64,000 nt of DNA from Alistipes sp. UBA936 (GTDB taxonomy: Bacteria > Bacteroidota > Bacteroidia > Bacteroidales > Rikenellaceae): NCBI GenBank assembly GCA_002293505.1, contig DBDI01000021.1, positions 2,146 to 66,145 on the forward strand. The letters run 5' to 3'. The position numbers were made by a program, and so were the translations under genes. The notes under the pieces were generated by a model, which searched no databases, was not told where the DNA came from, and was given only the letters and a program-made list of their open reading frames with translations. Positions 8,220-18,139 of the stretch are shown here, in pieces (within the stretch, counting starts at the first letter, position 1; each line of letters starts with the position of its first letter).

Positions 8220-10837
8220 AGACTCCCAAGAAGTCCTCCGAGACGCCCCTGATGAAACAATACAACGCGGTGAAGGCCAAACACCCCGACGCCGTTGTGT
8301 TGTTTCGTATGGGTGATTTCTACGAGACTTTCGGCGCCGACGCTGTCAAGACTGCTGCTATTCTCGGTATCACTCTCACTAAACGCGGTAATGGTTCCGC
8401 TTCCGAGATCGAGCTTGCCGGCTTTCCTCACCACGCTATCGAGACTTACCTTCCGAAACTCGTCCGCGCCGGCGAACGGGTTGCTATATGCGAACAGTTG
8501 GAGGATCCCAAGACTGCTAAGGGACTCGTCAAACGCGGTATTACCGAGATCGTCACTCCCGGCGTCGCCCTCAGCGACAACATCCTTGCCTCGAAGGAGA
8601 ATACCTTCCTCGCCTCCGTTTTTTTCGGCCGTAAATCCACCGGCGTCGCTTTTCTCGACATCTCCACCGGCGAGTTCTACATCGGCGAGGGTACCGATTC
8701 TTACGTCGATAAACTTCTTTCCGGCTTCGCTCCCAAGGAGGTCGTCTACCAGCGTGCCGAAAAGCAGCGCTTCGAGCAGACTTTCGGTAGCCAGCTCTAC
8801 ACTTACCGCCTCGACGATTGGATCTGGAGTGAAGACACTGCTCGCGAGCGCCTCACCCGCCAGCTTGGTACTAAAACCCTTAGGGGTTTCGGTATCGACC
8901 GCCTCGGGGCTGGTATTTCTGCTGCCGGGGCTATTCTTTACTATTTGGAGTTCACCGAGCACACCGCCTTGGGCCATATCCGCTCCATCTCTCGTATCGA
9001 CCAGGATCGTTACGTCTGGCTGGATCGCTTTTCTATCCGTAACCTCGAGCTTTTCGCTCCCTCTTCCGGACCCGAGCGCGGTTCGGGGTCTTTGCTCTCC
9101 GTGCTCGACCGTACTCTCACTCCTATGGGCGGTAGGCTTTTGAAACATTGGATCGCCCTGCCGCTCAAGGATCTGGACGAGCTTACTCGCCGCCTCGACA
9201 CCGTAGAAGCCCTTGCGCGCCAGTCCGAGCTTTCCGAGAGCCTTGCTGCTGCCATCTCCCATATCGGTGACCTTGAGCGCGCTTCCGCTCGTATCGCCGA
9301 CGGCCGTATTCTTCCCCGCGAACTTGTTGCTCTTGGCGCTTCTCTCGACTCTGTCGCGAAACTCCGCCTCCTTCTCGCCGACCACCCCGAGTTGCAATCC
9401 ACTTTCGACTCTCTCGACCCTTGTGAGTCGGTTCGCGCCCGTATCTCCTCCGACCTTTTTCCCGACCCCTCCTCTAACCAGATCCAAAAAGGCGGTATTA
9501 TTGCTGACGGGGTCGACCTCGAGCTCGACGACCTTCGCCGTACGGCTACCCGCGGTAAGGAGATCCTGTCCGAGATGACCGAGCGCGAGATTGCCCGTAC
9601 CGGTATTTCGTCCCTCAAGATCATTTATAACAACGTCTTCGGTTACGGTTTCGAGGTTCGCGACACCCACCGCGACAAGGTTCCCGCCGATTGGATTCGT
9701 AAGCAGACCCTCAAAGGGGCCGAGCGTTACATTACTCCCGAGCTCAAGGAGTACGAGGAGAAGATCCTCTCCGCCGAGGGCCGTATCCTCCAAATCGAAT
9801 CCCGTATTTACTCCGAGCTCATCTCTTGGTTGGGGCTTTCGATTCCTTCCCTCCAGCGTAACGCCTCCTCCGTCGGCCGGCTCGACGTCCTTCTTGCCTT
9901 CGCCCGTAACTCCATCGAACGCGGTTATACCCGCCCCCTGCTCGACGAGGGTTACTCGATCGACATCCGCGACGGCCGCCACCCTGTCATCGAGCGCCTC
10001 CTTCCCGTCGGTTCCGAGTACGTTCCCAACGACATCCTTCTGGACAACGACTCTCAGCAGATCGCTATGATCACCGGCCCCAATATGTCTGGTAAGAGCG
10101 CCCTTCTTCGCCAGACCGCCTTGATCGTCCTGATGGCCCAGATCGGTTCGTTCGTTCCCGCTTCTTCCGCTCGTATCGGCCTTGTCGACAAGATATTCAC
10201 TCGCGTTGGCGCTTCTGATAACATTTCTGGTGGCGAGTCGACTTTTATGGTCGAGATGACCGAGTCCGCCTCCATCCTCAATAACATCTCTTCCCGTAGC
10301 CTTGTCCTGCTCGACGAGATAGGCCGCGGTACTTCTACTTACGACGGTATCGCTATTGCTTGGGCTATGGTTGAATACCTCCACAACCACCCTTCCGCTC
10401 GCGCTAAGACTCTCTTCGCTACCCACTACCACGAGCTCAACGAGATGGCTCAAACCCACCCCCGTGTTCGCAACTTCCACGTCTCTGTTCGCGAGGTTCC
10501 TGCTTCGAAACAGGGCGAATCCGGGTCCGTTATCTTTCTTCGTAAATTGGTCGAGGGCGGTACCGATCGTTCTTTCGGTATCCACGTTGCTCGCATCGCC
10601 GGTATGCCTTCCAGTGTGGTTGAGCGCGCCGACCGTATCCTTGCCGGTTACTCCGACAAGACCTCTATGTCGTCTCGCGCCCGCTCCGACGGTAGTATGC
10701 AACTCTCTATCTTCCAGTTGGACGATCCCGTTCTGGTTCAGATTCGCGACCAGATCCGCGGCCTCAGCCTCGAGCAGCTCACTCCTATCGAGGCGCTCAA
10801 TAAACTTTACGAAATCAAAAAAATCACAGGACTATGA
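8216..10837 (+). CDS. mutS: DNA mismatch repair ATPase MutS
   Basis: 873 residues, normal length. The N-terminal mismatch-reading motif lies in FRMGDFYETF (Phe-X-Glu, about residue 34). The core and lever domains follow, then the ATPase with Walker A GPNMSGKSALLR (about 621-632), Walker B DEIGRGTSTYDG (about 699-710) and ATHYHEL. MutS recognises mismatches and small loops and recruits MutL. It overlaps both neighbours by 4 nt (ATGA). The gene appears to use no TTA, CTA or TCA codons over at least its first 829 codons and strongly prefers CTT/CTC, TCT/TCC and CGT/CGC. Confidence 0.97.
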   Translation: MKTPKKSSETPLMKQYNAVKAKHPDAVVLFRMGDFYETFGADAVKTAAILGITLTKRGNGSASEIELAGFPHHAIETYLPKLVRAGERVAICEQLEDPKTAKGLVKRGITEIVTPGVALSDNILASKENTFLASVFFGRKSTGVAFLDISTGEFYIGEGTDSYVDKLLSGFAPKEVVYQRAEKQRFEQTFGSQLYTYRLDDWIWSEDTARERLTRQLGTKTLRGFGIDRLGAGISAAGAILYYLEFTEHTALGHIRSISRIDQDRYVWLDRFSIRNLELFAPSSGPERGSGSLLSVLDRTLTPMGGRLLKHWIALPLKDLDELTRRLDTVEALARQSELSESLAAAISHIGDLERASARIADGRILPRELVALGASLDSVAKLRLLLADHPELQSTFDSLDPCESVRARISSDLFPDPSSNQIQKGGIIADGVDLELDDLRRTATRGKEILSEMTEREIARTGISSLKIIYNNVFGYGFEVRDTHRDKVPADWIRKQTLKGAERYITPELKEYEEKILSAEGRILQIESRIYSELISWLGLSIPSLQRNASSVGRLDVLLAFARNSIERGYTRPLLDEGYSIDIRDGRHPVIERLLPVGSEYVPNDILLDNDSQQIAMITGPNMSGKSALLRQTALIVLMAQIGSFVPASSARIGLVDKIFTRVGASDNISGGESTFMVEMTESASILNNISSRSLVLLDEIGRGTSTYDGIAIAWAMVEYLHNHPSARAKTLFATHYHELNEMAQTHPRVRNFHVSVREVPASKQGESGSVIFLRKLVEGGTDRSFGIHVARIAGMPSSVVERADRILAGYSDKTSMSSRARSDGSMQLSIFQLDDPVLVQIRDQIRGLSLEQLTPIEALNKLYEIKKITGL

Positions 10838-11799
10838 GTCGGACATTAATTTTCACGGCAGCCCTCGCGCTCGCCCTCCATTTCACCTCTCTTGCGCCCC
10901 TTGCGGCCCAGCACCCTTCTGATCGTTCGATCACTTCTCGCCTTGAGATTTACGACCTCGAGACTGGTGCCCGTACTGTTCTTCGCGAGTTTCCCTTCGT
11001 TGTCGAGGCCCCTAATTGGACTTCCGATGGTCGCTTTTTGATCTACAATACTTCCGGTCAGATCCACCGTATCGAGATCGCCGACCCTTCCAACGACACC
11101 CTCATTCCTTCCTTCCCTGCTTCCAGTTGTAATAACGACCACGTTCTTTCTCCCGACGGTACGCGGCTGGCTGTCAGTTCCGGTACTGCCGACGATTGGC
11201 GCTCCCGCATCTATATCCTTCCCCTGTCCGGTTCCTCCGATGAGTGCCCCGCTCGCCTGGTTACTCCCCTCGCTCCCAGTTACCTCCACGGTTGGTCTCC
11301 CGACGGTACGACGTTGGCTTACTGCGCCGAACGCAATGGCAACTACGACGTCTACACCATATCCACCGATCCTGCCGCCTCTCCCGTCGAAACTCGCCTC
11401 ACTTCTGCCGATGGCCTCGACGACGGGTCCGAGTACTCTCCCGACGGGGCTTACATTTGGTTCAACTCTGCCCGCTCCGGTACTATGCAGATTTGGCGTA
11501 TGCTCGCCGACGGCTCTCGGCAGACCCAGATCACCCTCGACGAGACGCGTAATTCCTGGTTTCCTCACGTTTCTCCCGATGGCCGTAGCGTTCTCTACAT
11601 CGCATACCTTGCTTCCGAGGTTTCTCCCGGCGATCATCCCGCAGGTAAAGACGTGGAGCTTCGTATAATTTCTGCTCGCCAAAGCGGCCCCGAGGAGACT
11701 CTTCTCACCCTCTTCGGCGGCCAGGGCTCTCTAAACGTCAATTCTTGGGCTCCCGATTCTCGCCGCTTCGCCTTCGTCTCCTACGAATACGGCGAATAA
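10834..11799 (+). CDS. Secreted TolB-like beta-propeller protein
   Basis: 321 residues. A signal peptide with an AA-Q cleavage region (about 1-25) is followed by PD40/TolB-type propeller blades, marked by SPDG-type turns: TSDGRFLIY, SPDGTRLAV, SPDGTTLAY, SPDGAYIWF, SPDGRSVLY and APDSRRFAF. It is probably periplasmic or surface-facing and binds a protein or ligand; no enzymatic residue is evident. It is not tolB itself: there is no tol-pal context and the N-terminal TolB domain is missing. It is translationally coupled to mutS by a 4-nt overlap, although the functional link is unclear. Confidence 0.8.
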   Translation: MSRTLIFTAALALALHFTSLAPLAAQHPSDRSITSRLEIYDLETGARTVLREFPFVVEAPNWTSDGRFLIYNTSGQIHRIEIADPSNDTLIPSFPASSCNNDHVLSPDGTRLAVSSGTADDWRSRIYILPLSGSSDECPARLVTPLAPSYLHGWSPDGTTLAYCAERNGNYDVYTISTDPAASPVETRLTSADGLDDGSEYSPDGAYIWFNSARSGTMQIWRMLADGSRQTQITLDETRNSWFPHVSPDGRSVLYIAYLASEVSPGDHPAGKDVELRIISARQSGPEETLLTLFGGQGSLNVNSWAPDSRRFAFVSYEYGE

Positions 11800-11816
11800 C
11801 CCCCGCCCACCCCCAT

Positions 11817-11847
11817 AAGAAAGCCCGCCTCACCGGCGGGCTTTCTT
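11817..11847. terminator. Bidirectional terminator between TolB-like gene and nqrF
   Basis: Perfect 13-bp stem (AAGAAAGCCCGCC and its complement) with loop TCACC, between convergent genes. The stem ends in CTTTCTT on both strands. Confidence 0.9.
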
Positions 11848-11852
11848 CGAAC

Positions 11853-13097
11853 TTACGACCCAAAGTCGTCATACATTATGTTTTCCGGCGGCACTCCCAG
11901 TTCGTCCAGCATCTTCGTGATCGCTGCGTTCATCACCGGCGGGCCACACAGGTAGTACTCGATATCTTCCGGCGCTTCGTGCTTGGCGAGATAGTTGTCG
12001 AAGATCACCTGATGTATGAACCCCACATATCCCTTCCATCCGTCCTCTGCCTTTGGATCCGACAGCGCCAAGTGGAACTTGAAGTTGGGGAACTCGGCTG
12101 CAATCTTCTCAAACTGTTCTGCATAGAAGATTTCTCTCACAGATCTCGCTCCATACCAGAACGTTACCGGTATCGGCGTCTTCTCCGTCTGGAACAAATG
12201 GAACAGATGCGAACGCATCGGCGCCATTCCCGCTCCTCCTCCTATGAACATTTTTTCGGCCTTTGTGTCCTTCACGTGGAACTCTCCGTAGGGGCCTGAG
12301 ATTGTGATCTTATCTCCCGGTTTCAAAGAGAAAATATACGACGAGCAGATCCCCGAGTTGACCGGTAGGAAACCTCCGTTCACTCTGTCGAAGGGTGGTG
12401 TTGCGATTCTGATGTTGAGCATCACGATGTTGCCTTCTGCCGGATGGTTGGCCATCGAGTAGGCTCTGAATGTCGGCTCCGGGTTCTTCGCCACCAGATC
12501 GAACATTCGAAATTGCTCCCACTCGGCCCTGTACTCCGGGTCGACGTCGAAATCCGCAAAACGAATCTCGTCATACTTCGGTACGTCGATCTGAATATAT
12601 CCTCCGCTCCTGAAATCGAGGTTTTCTCCCTCCGGCAGCTTCACCACGAACTCCTTGATGTACGTGGCCACGTTGCGGTTCGACACTACCTCGCACTCCC
12701 ACTTCTTCACTCCAAGAACGCTCTGAGGTACAGCGATTTTCAGATCGTTCTTCACCTTCACCTGACACCCCAGCCTCCAGTTCTCTTTTTGTTGCCTTCG
12801 CGAGAAGAAGTTCACCTCCGTTGGTAGTATATCTCCGCCTCCTTCAGTGACTTGTAGTCGGCACATTCCGCACGAGCCTCCTCCGCCGCAGGCCGACGGC
12901 AGGAACACCCCGTTGTCGGCCAGCGTTGTTAGTAGCGTGTTTCCCGGTTCGACGGTCAGTTGCCTCTCGCCGTTGATGTCGATCGTCACTTCTCCGCTGG
13001 CGGTCAGTTTTGCCTTAGCGTAGAGTAACACGGCGACCAGAACGAGCGTCACCACGAGAAAGGCTGCGATTGCGATTATCAGTGTTTGTGTATCCAT
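11853..13097 (-). CDS. nqrF: Na+-translocating NADH:quinone reductase subunit F
   Basis: 414 residues from ATG 13097, so that one membrane helix (about 6-27) follows the start; an upstream TTG at 13106 is unnecessary. The 2Fe-2S cysteines are in [14 protein letters not shown] (about 68-81), the FAD-binding motif is RAYSMANHP, and the NAD(P)H part has [13 protein letters not shown] and the terminal [12 protein letters not shown]. NqrF takes electrons from NADH through FAD and 2Fe-2S into the pump. It is last in nqrABCDEF, separated from nqrE by a 36-nt spacer containing a tandem repeat. Its codon use (CTG, CCG, GGA) differs from nqrA-D. Confidence 0.96.
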   Translation of the reverse strand: MDTQTLIIAIAAFLVVTLVLVAVLLYAKAKLTASGEVTIDINGERQLTVEPGNTLLTTLADNGVFLPSACGGGGSCGMCRLQVTEGGGDILPTEVNFFSRRQQKENWRLGCQVKVKNDLKIAVPQSVLGVKKWECEVVSNRNVATYIKEFVVKLPEGENLDFRSGGYIQIDVPKYDEIRFADFDVDPEYRAEWEQFRMFDLVAKNPEPTFRAYSMANHPAEGNIVMLNIRIATPPFDRVNGGFLPVNSGICSSYIFSLKPGDKITISGPYGEFHVKDTKAEKMFIGGGAGMAPMRSHLFHLFQTEKTPIPVTFWYGARSVREIFYAEQFEKIAAEFPNFKFHLALSDPKAEDGWKGYVGFIHQVIFDNYLAKHEAPEDIEYYLCGPPVMNAAITKMLDELGVPPENIMYDDFGS

Positions 13098-13098
13098 A

Positions 13099-13140
13099 AG
13101 TGTCAAAATTTTTTACACGAGTGTCAAATTTTTTTACAGT
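13099..13140. repeat. 21-bp tandem duplication between nqrE and nqrF
   Basis: Two adjacent 21-bp units (13099-13119 and 13120-13140) match at 18 of 21 positions; each begins AGTGTCAAA and continues with a T-run and ACA. The second unit includes the last codons of nqrE, so the spacer copy probably arose from it. Confidence 0.8.
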
Positions 13141-13748
13141 TGTATGCCCAGGAAGGACATAAACGCAATCCCCATTAAACCGGTGATAATGAACGCTATA
13201 CCTGGCCCGCGCAGTGGCGCCGGGATTTGGCTGTATTCGAGCCTTTCGCGTATTGCGGCCATCATAATAATGGCCAACCACCACCCGATTCCGCTTCCGA
13301 GACCGAACATAGTTGCCTGACCCAGAGATGGATAGGCTCTCTCCTGCATAAACAGCGACGCCCCCATAATTGCACAGTTCACGGCTATCAGCGGCAGGAA
13401 AATCCCCAACTGATTATATAATCCGGGAGCGAATCTCTCCACAACCATCTCCACCAACTGCACGAAAGAGGCGATTACGGCGATGAAAATGATGAAGCTC
13501 AGGAACGATAAGTCAATGTCGCCCAGCGAGTTGGAGATCCATCCCAGGGCGCCCGGCTTGAGGATATATTCGTTCAACAACCAGTTCAACGGCACGGTGA
13601 GTGCCATCACGAAGATCACGGCGAGACCCAGACCGTTGGCAGTCTTAACGCTCTTACTAACAGCGATATACGAACACATACCGAAGAAGTATGCGAACAC
13701 CATATTGTCGATGAAAATCGACTTTATGAAAATATTCAGGCTCTCCAT
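13134..13748 (-). CDS. nqrE: Na+-NQR subunit E
   Basis: 204 residues, six predicted membrane helices, starting MESLNIFIKSIFIDNMVFAY as NqrE does. VNCAIMGASLFMQER contains a conserved half-membrane Cys that, with one in NqrD, ligates the intramembrane iron-sulfur centre in known structures. NqrD and NqrE are pseudo-symmetric and form the central electron relay. It follows nqrD by 2 nt. Confidence 0.96.
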   Translation of the reverse strand: MESLNIFIKSIFIDNMVFAYFFGMCSYIAVSKSVKTANGLGLAVIFVMALTVPLNWLLNEYILKPGALGWISNSLGDIDLSFLSFIIFIAVIASFVQLVEMVVERFAPGLYNQLGIFLPLIAVNCAIMGASLFMQERAYPSLGQATMFGLGSGIGWWLAIIMMAAIRERLEYSQIPAPLRGPGIAFIITGLMGIAFMSFLGIQL

Positions 13749-13750
13749 AA

Positions 13751-14389
13751 CTATTTCTCTATCAAATCTTTATTACTCGAACGGTGCACCCAGATGATCA
13801 GTCCCACGAGGATGAGCGCCATCGGCGGAAGCATCATCAGTCCGTTATTTGCGTAGAAACCACCGTTTTGGATATACCACGCCTCGGGAACCACGCGAAA
13901 ACCCCACAGAGAGCCGCTACCGAACAACTCGCGAACGAACCCCAACATCAAAAGGATGATACCATAACCGACCCCGTTGGCGATACCGTCGACGAACGAA
14001 GGCCAGGGTTTGTGGCCAAGAGCGAATGCCTCGACGCGACCCATCAGGATACAGTTGGTGATGATAAGCCCCACGTAGACAGACAATTGCTTCGACACGT
14101 CGTAAACGTAAGCCTTCAGCACCTGGTCGACCAGAATCACCAGAAAAGCGATCACGACCAACTGGACGATGATCCGAATTCGCGAAGGTACGCCCTTACG
14201 CAGGCACGACATAATCAGGTTAGCGAACCCGGTCACGACGACTACCGAAGCGGCCATCACGAACGCGGGTTTGAGCTGGGCGGTAACGGCCAACGCCGAG
14301 CAGATACCCAAAATCTGGACGACCACCGGATTGTCCTTACTGAGCGGCCCCAGAAAATATTGCCAATTCTTACTATTCAACGCTTTCAT
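13751..14389 (-). CDS. nqrD: Na+-NQR subunit D
   Basis: 212 residues, six membrane helices, starting MKALNSKNWQYFLGPL..NPVVVQILGICSALA, typical of NqrD. The motif IITNCILMGRVEAFA (about 106-120) holds the conserved Cys pairing with NqrE around the membrane iron centre. It overlaps nqrC by 17 nt. Confidence 0.96.
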   Translation of the reverse strand: MKALNSKNWQYFLGPLSKDNPVVVQILGICSALAVTAQLKPAFVMAASVVVVTGFANLIMSCLRKGVPSRIRIIVQLVVIAFLVILVDQVLKAYVYDVSKQLSVYVGLIITNCILMGRVEAFALGHKPWPSFVDGIANGVGYGIILLMLGFVRELFGSGSLWGFRVVPEAWYIQNGGFYANNGLMMLPPMALILVGLIIWVHRSSNKDLIEK

Positions 14390-15017
14390 TGTTTCTTTGC
14401 TTTTCGATGTAGGGAAGATACTGGGCGAGCGTGGCGGTGATCATAGTCTCCACGGCGCGTGAAGTAATCGTACCGCCGGAGATGGCATCCACGGCGTGGT
14501 CGTTGCCCTGTGACGAACCGGCGCCCTTCAAAACGCTGATACCCACCAATTGCGGCCCCTCGAAGAGGCGCTTACCGACGAACTGGTCGGTGAACTTAGG
14601 GGTGGTGATTTCGGCGCCCAGGCCGGGAGTTTCGCCCTTGTGGTCGAACACGACGCCCGAGATGGTACTCCAATCGCCCTCGACGGAAACGTAACCCCAG
14701 ATCGGGCCCCATAGACCGCTACCGGAGACGGGAATGATGAACAGCCGCTTACCGTCGGCGTTACTTTCGTAAAGAGGCAGCGTAGAACCGTCAGCAGCCT
14801 CGACGGAGAGCTCGGTGATGTACTGGTCGTACTCAGCTTGGATGTCGCCACTGCTACCGAGGCCGACGCTGGCAAGGACAGCCCCTTTGTTTTCGAGCTC
14901 GACGTTAGCGTTCTGGATCGGCTGCAAGGTCATCGAAGCTACGGCCAGAACAGTCGCAACCACAACCACCATAACCACCGAGTAGATGATAATATAGGTA
15001 CTGGAATTCTTATTCAT
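14373..15017 (-). CDS. nqrC: Na+-NQR subunit C (covalent FMN)
   Basis: 214 residues. One N-terminal membrane helix (about 9-30) precedes an FMN-binding domain. The flavinylation motif is SGGTITS (about 184-190), where the Thr carries FMN by a phosphoester bond; the common form is SGAT, so Gly for Ala is a mild variant. It needs an ApbE-type flavin transferase, not seen here. The start overlaps nqrB by 4 nt. Confidence 0.95.
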   Translation of the reverse strand: MNKNSSTYIIIYSVVMVVVVATVLAVASMTLQPIQNANVELENKGAVLASVGLGSSGDIQAEYDQYITELSVEAADGSTLPLYESNADGKRLFIIPVSGSGLWGPIWGYVSVEGDWSTISGVVFDHKGETPGLGAEITTPKFTDQFVGKRLFEGPQLVGISVLKGAGSSQGNDHAVDAISGGTITSRAVETMITATLAQYLPYIEKQRNNESVE

Positions 15018-16189
15018 CGTTTCGCGGGTTTTAATCTACGGCGGACATTAGCACCAACAACAACGTGGTCGACCAACGGAGCCATAGCGTTCATAAACAG
15101 GATCGCAAGCATCATACCCTCGGGGTAACCCGGATTGACCACGCGGATCAATACGGCGAGCAAACCGATCAGGAAGCCGACGATGAGTTTACCGGCATTG
15201 GTCTGAGCAGCGGTGACAGGATCGGTGGCCATAAACACAGCACCGAAAGCGAAGCCGCCCAACAACAGATGGTAGTAAGCGGGCATATCCATATAAGGAC
15301 TACCGCCGATAGCGTTGAAAACCAAGCCCATTACCAGTCCGCCGGCGAAAACGCTAAACATAACTCGCCAAGAAGCAACCCCGGTGAAGAGCAGGACAGC
15401 AGCCCCGATGAGGATTGCGATAAGAGAAGTCTCCCCGATAGAACCGGGAATGGTACCGACTATCCAATCCCAAACGGGAGCGTCGGTTAAAGCCTGCTGG
15501 GCGTTCTCACCGATCTGACCAAGAGGAGTAGCGCCAGAAAAGCCGTCGATATACTCGCCACCCTTACCAGCCCCGCGGATCCAAACCCGATCGCCCGAGA
15601 TGAACGAAGTGTAGGAGAAGAAAACGAACGCGCGAGCCAGAAGAGCGGGATTGAAGACGTTCATACCGGTACCGCCGAAGACCTCCTTACCGATAATAAC
15701 GGCGAAAGCAACAGCCACAGCAACCATCCACAAGGGAACGTCGATAGGCATAATCAGAGGAACCAACATACCGGTAACAAGGAATCCCTCGTTCACCTCG
15801 TGACCGCGAGCCTGAGCGAAAGCGAACTCGATACCCAATCCGACGATGTACGAAACAAGGATCAGAGGAAGCACGCGAACGAACCCGTACCAGAAGCAGG
15901 GCCAGAGAGCAGCAGCGGAAGCAGGATCCCCGACAGCGCGGAAGTGCTGCAACCCGACGTTATACATACCGAACAGAAGAGCCGGAACAAGAGCGACAAC
16001 TACGACGATCATTGTGCGTTTCAGGTCGATGGAGTCGCGGATATGGGCCCCGCGGCGGGTGGTACTGTCGGGCGTGAACAAGAACGTCTCGAACGCGTCG
16101 AAAGTCGAATGGAGCCAACTCAACTTACCGTCCTTCTCGAACGGCGGCTTGACCCGATCGACCACATTTCTTAACAACTTTGCGATCAT
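15014..16189 (-). CDS. nqrB: Na+-NQR subunit B (covalent FMN, ion channel subunit)
   Basis: 391 residues with about ten membrane helices. The FMN attachment motif is SGATPLGQ (about 219-226), with Thr as acceptor. The N-terminal FEKDGKLSWLHSTFDAFETFLF is the cytoplasmic quinone-site region of the family. NqrB carries riboflavin and FMN and forms the Na+ path. It is 3 nt downstream of nqrA. Confidence 0.97.
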   Translation of the reverse strand: MIAKLLRNVVDRVKPPFEKDGKLSWLHSTFDAFETFLFTPDSTTRRGAHIRDSIDLKRTMIVVVVALVPALLFGMYNVGLQHFRAVGDPASAAALWPCFWYGFVRVLPLILVSYIVGLGIEFAFAQARGHEVNEGFLVTGMLVPLIMPIDVPLWMVAVAVAFAVIIGKEVFGGTGMNVFNPALLARAFVFFSYTSFISGDRVWIRGAGKGGEYIDGFSGATPLGQIGENAQQALTDAPVWDWIVGTIPGSIGETSLIAILIGAAVLLFTGVASWRVMFSVFAGGLVMGLVFNAIGGSPYMDMPAYYHLLLGGFAFGAVFMATDPVTAAQTNAGKLIVGFLIGLLAVLIRVVNPGYPEGMMLAILFMNAMAPLVDHVVVGANVRRRLKPAKR

Positions 16190-16192
16190 ATC

Positions 16193-17557
16193 TTAACTCA
16201 ACTCTTTAATCATAAGGTTAATACCGTCGGCAACTGCCTGCTGCACCTCGGTCTTCGAAGGATCGACGAAGTCGCACAGGGCAAGGTCTTCGGGCAGAAC
16301 TTCGTAGATACCAAGCGCCTCCATCTTGTCGATATTACCGGCCATACAAGCCTTAACGAGGTACATAGGAAGGATGTCCATAGGCACGTAACGTTCCCAA
16401 ATACCCGTAGCGACGATAGCGCGAGGCCCGCCGTTCAAGTTCGTATCAAGGCTGTAACGCTTACGAGGGCAAAGCCACGAGAAGTAGGAGTGCGAAACAG
16501 AAAACTTACCGAACCGAGGAGCGATCCAACCGAAAAGTTCGTGGTAATTACCCTCGGCAAGGACGGTGATGTGGTTAGAGTAGAAGCCCATAAACTCCTC
16601 GCGAGAAGTGGTACGGCCGGAGAGGGCGTTACCGCAAATGATGCGGGCGCCGGAGCCACCGGTTTTGTTCGGGCGGATGTTGGAGTTCATAACGAACGAC
16701 TTGATCTCGGCCCCGCCGATGATTCGTAAATAATACGGGTTCACGACCTGAGGCCCGCTCATAGCCACGATCTTGGTCATATCGATACGGCCGGTGCGGA
16801 ACAAGCGGCCGATGATAGCGAGGTTCTGGGCGTCGACAGTCCAAACAACGTCGCCTTTCTTTATCGGGTCGATGTGAGAGATCTGAACCCCGACGTTACC
16901 AGCCGGATGAGGCCCCTTGAAGAAGTGCTGCTCGGCGTTATCGAGTTGGTTAAGAACGCCGTCGACGCCGGCCCGAAGGCCGAGGTGGACCTTACCGTCG
17001 GTGAGTTTCCTGAGCACTTCGACACCAGTGTGAAGGTTTTCGCGCTCGCCAGCAAGTACGAAATTAAGGTCGGGAGCGCAAGGAGCACTATCGAACCCGG
17101 AGACGAAGATAGCCTTGGGGTGGTCGGCAACATCGGCGATACGGCCGTAAGGACGCTGGATCAGCATCGGCCAAAAGCCAGAAGAGAGCAAAACCCCGGC
17201 AACCTCGCCGCGAGAAGCCGAAGAAAGGGAAGGGATCTTGAACTCGATACTTTCACCCTTACCGTCGGTAGAAACGACAACGGCCAACAACTTACGTTTA
17301 GCCCCGCGGCGGATCTCCGATACGGTACCGGAAACAGGCGAGGTGAAGAGGATCTCCTCGTTGGCCTTGTCGAAAAACAACGGCGAACCGGCCTTGACCC
17401 CATCACCCTCCCGAACGAGCAGTTTCGGAACCACCCCCTCGAAGTCGCCCGGAGAGACACCATAAGTGTCAGAGCCACAGGCCTCGATTATCTTGGGCTG
17501 CGGCTCTCCGGATAGGTGAATGTCGAGTCCTTTTCTGAGTTTAATGACTTTAGACAT
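16193..17557 (-). CDS. nqrA: Na+-NQR subunit A
   Basis: 454 residues, soluble subunit, normal length. MSKVIKLRKGLDIHLSGEP opens as NqrA does, with later GLRAGVDGVLNQL and a C-terminal YEVLPEDLALCDFVDPSKTE segment. NqrA binds the periphery of NqrB near the quinone site. It is the first gene of the operon, with its own -7 element at 17591. It uses pyrimidine-ended codons heavily. Confidence 0.96.
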   Translation of the reverse strand: MSKVIKLRKGLDIHLSGEPQPKIIEACGSDTYGVSPGDFEGVVPKLLVREGDGVKAGSPLFFDKANEEILFTSPVSGTVSEIRRGAKRKLLAVVVSTDGKGESIEFKIPSLSSASRGEVAGVLLSSGFWPMLIQRPYGRIADVADHPKAIFVSGFDSAPCAPDLNFVLAGERENLHTGVEVLRKLTDGKVHLGLRAGVDGVLNQLDNAEQHFFKGPHPAGNVGVQISHIDPIKKGDVVWTVDAQNLAIIGRLFRTGRIDMTKIVAMSGPQVVNPYYLRIIGGAEIKSFVMNSNIRPNKTGGSGARIICGNALSGRTTSREEFMGFYSNHITVLAEGNYHELFGWIAPRFGKFSVSHSYFSWLCPRKRYSLDTNLNGGPRAIVATGIWERYVPMDILPMYLVKACMAGNIDKMEALGIYEVLPEDLALCDFVDPSKTEVQQAVADGINLMIKELS

Positions 17558-17590
17558 CTAATTATTTGATTGAAATTGTTTTCGAAGCCG

Positions 17591-17598
17591 CAAAGATA
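17591..17598 (-). promoter_or_regulatory. -7 element for the nqr operon
   Basis: On the minus strand TATCTTTG matches TAnnTTTG, 33 nt before the nqrA ATG at 17557. It directly follows the end of the upstream oxidoreductase operon, so nqr has its own promoter. Confidence 0.65.
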
Positions 17599-17599
17599 A

Positions 17600-18139
17600 T
17601 CATTTTTTTATTAACTCGGCACCAGCAGCGAGGGCTTTTTCATTGTCGGGAATCAGTTTGTGGGCCCGCTCGGGAAGAGACAGCCGAAGGCCCTCGACGA
17701 CGGAAGAGGAATCGACGACAGGGCGAACAGCGAGGTAACCACCCAGAACCATTGTATTGAACATACGGGCCATACCGCGGCGAGCAGACTGCTCGGTGGC
17801 GTCCATAGCGAAGATTCGGATGTCGGTACGGGTCGGGTGGCGGGTGATACCGTTAGTGTCGTAAAGCAGCAGGCCGCCGGGACGGATGGCGGGCTCGAAC
17901 TTGTCCATACTCTGCTGGTTGAGGATGATCGCGCTGTCGAACTCGTGGGCGATGGGAGAAGAGATGGGGCTGTCGGACAGGATTACGGTAACGTTAGCAG
18001 TACCACCACGCATCTCGGGCCCGTAAGCAGGCATCCAACTAACCTCGAACCCCTGGACAACACCGGCGTAAGCAAGGATCTTACCCATCGACAAAACACC
18101 CTGACCGCCGAAACCGGCAATGATTAAAGTCTCTTTCAT
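17600..18139 (-). CDS. 2-oxoacid:ferredoxin oxidoreductase gamma subunit
   Basis: 179 residues from ATG 18139, set by a 4-nt overlap with the beta-subunit stop and by the family start MKETLIIAGFGGQGVLSMG. The FGGQG motif and AYGPEMRGGTAN (about 43-54) are diagnostic of the gamma (KorC/VorC-type) subunit. It is last in the four-gene operon. Confidence 0.92.
   Translation of the reverse strand: MKETLIIAGFGGQGVLSMGKILAYAGVVQGFEVSWMPAYGPEMRGGTANVTVILSDSPISSPIAHEFDSAIILNQQSMDKFEPAIRPGGLLLYDTNGITRHPTRTDIRIFAMDATEQSARRGMARMFNTMVLGGYLAVRPVVDSSSVVEGLRLSLPERAHKLIPDNEKALAAGAELIKK

Noticed and set aside
8147..10702. 851-codon open frame on the minus strand opposite mutS
   Set aside because: It is exactly in phase with mutS, so its lack of stops only reflects absence of TTA, CTA and TCA codons in mutS. 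Composition is not protein-like.
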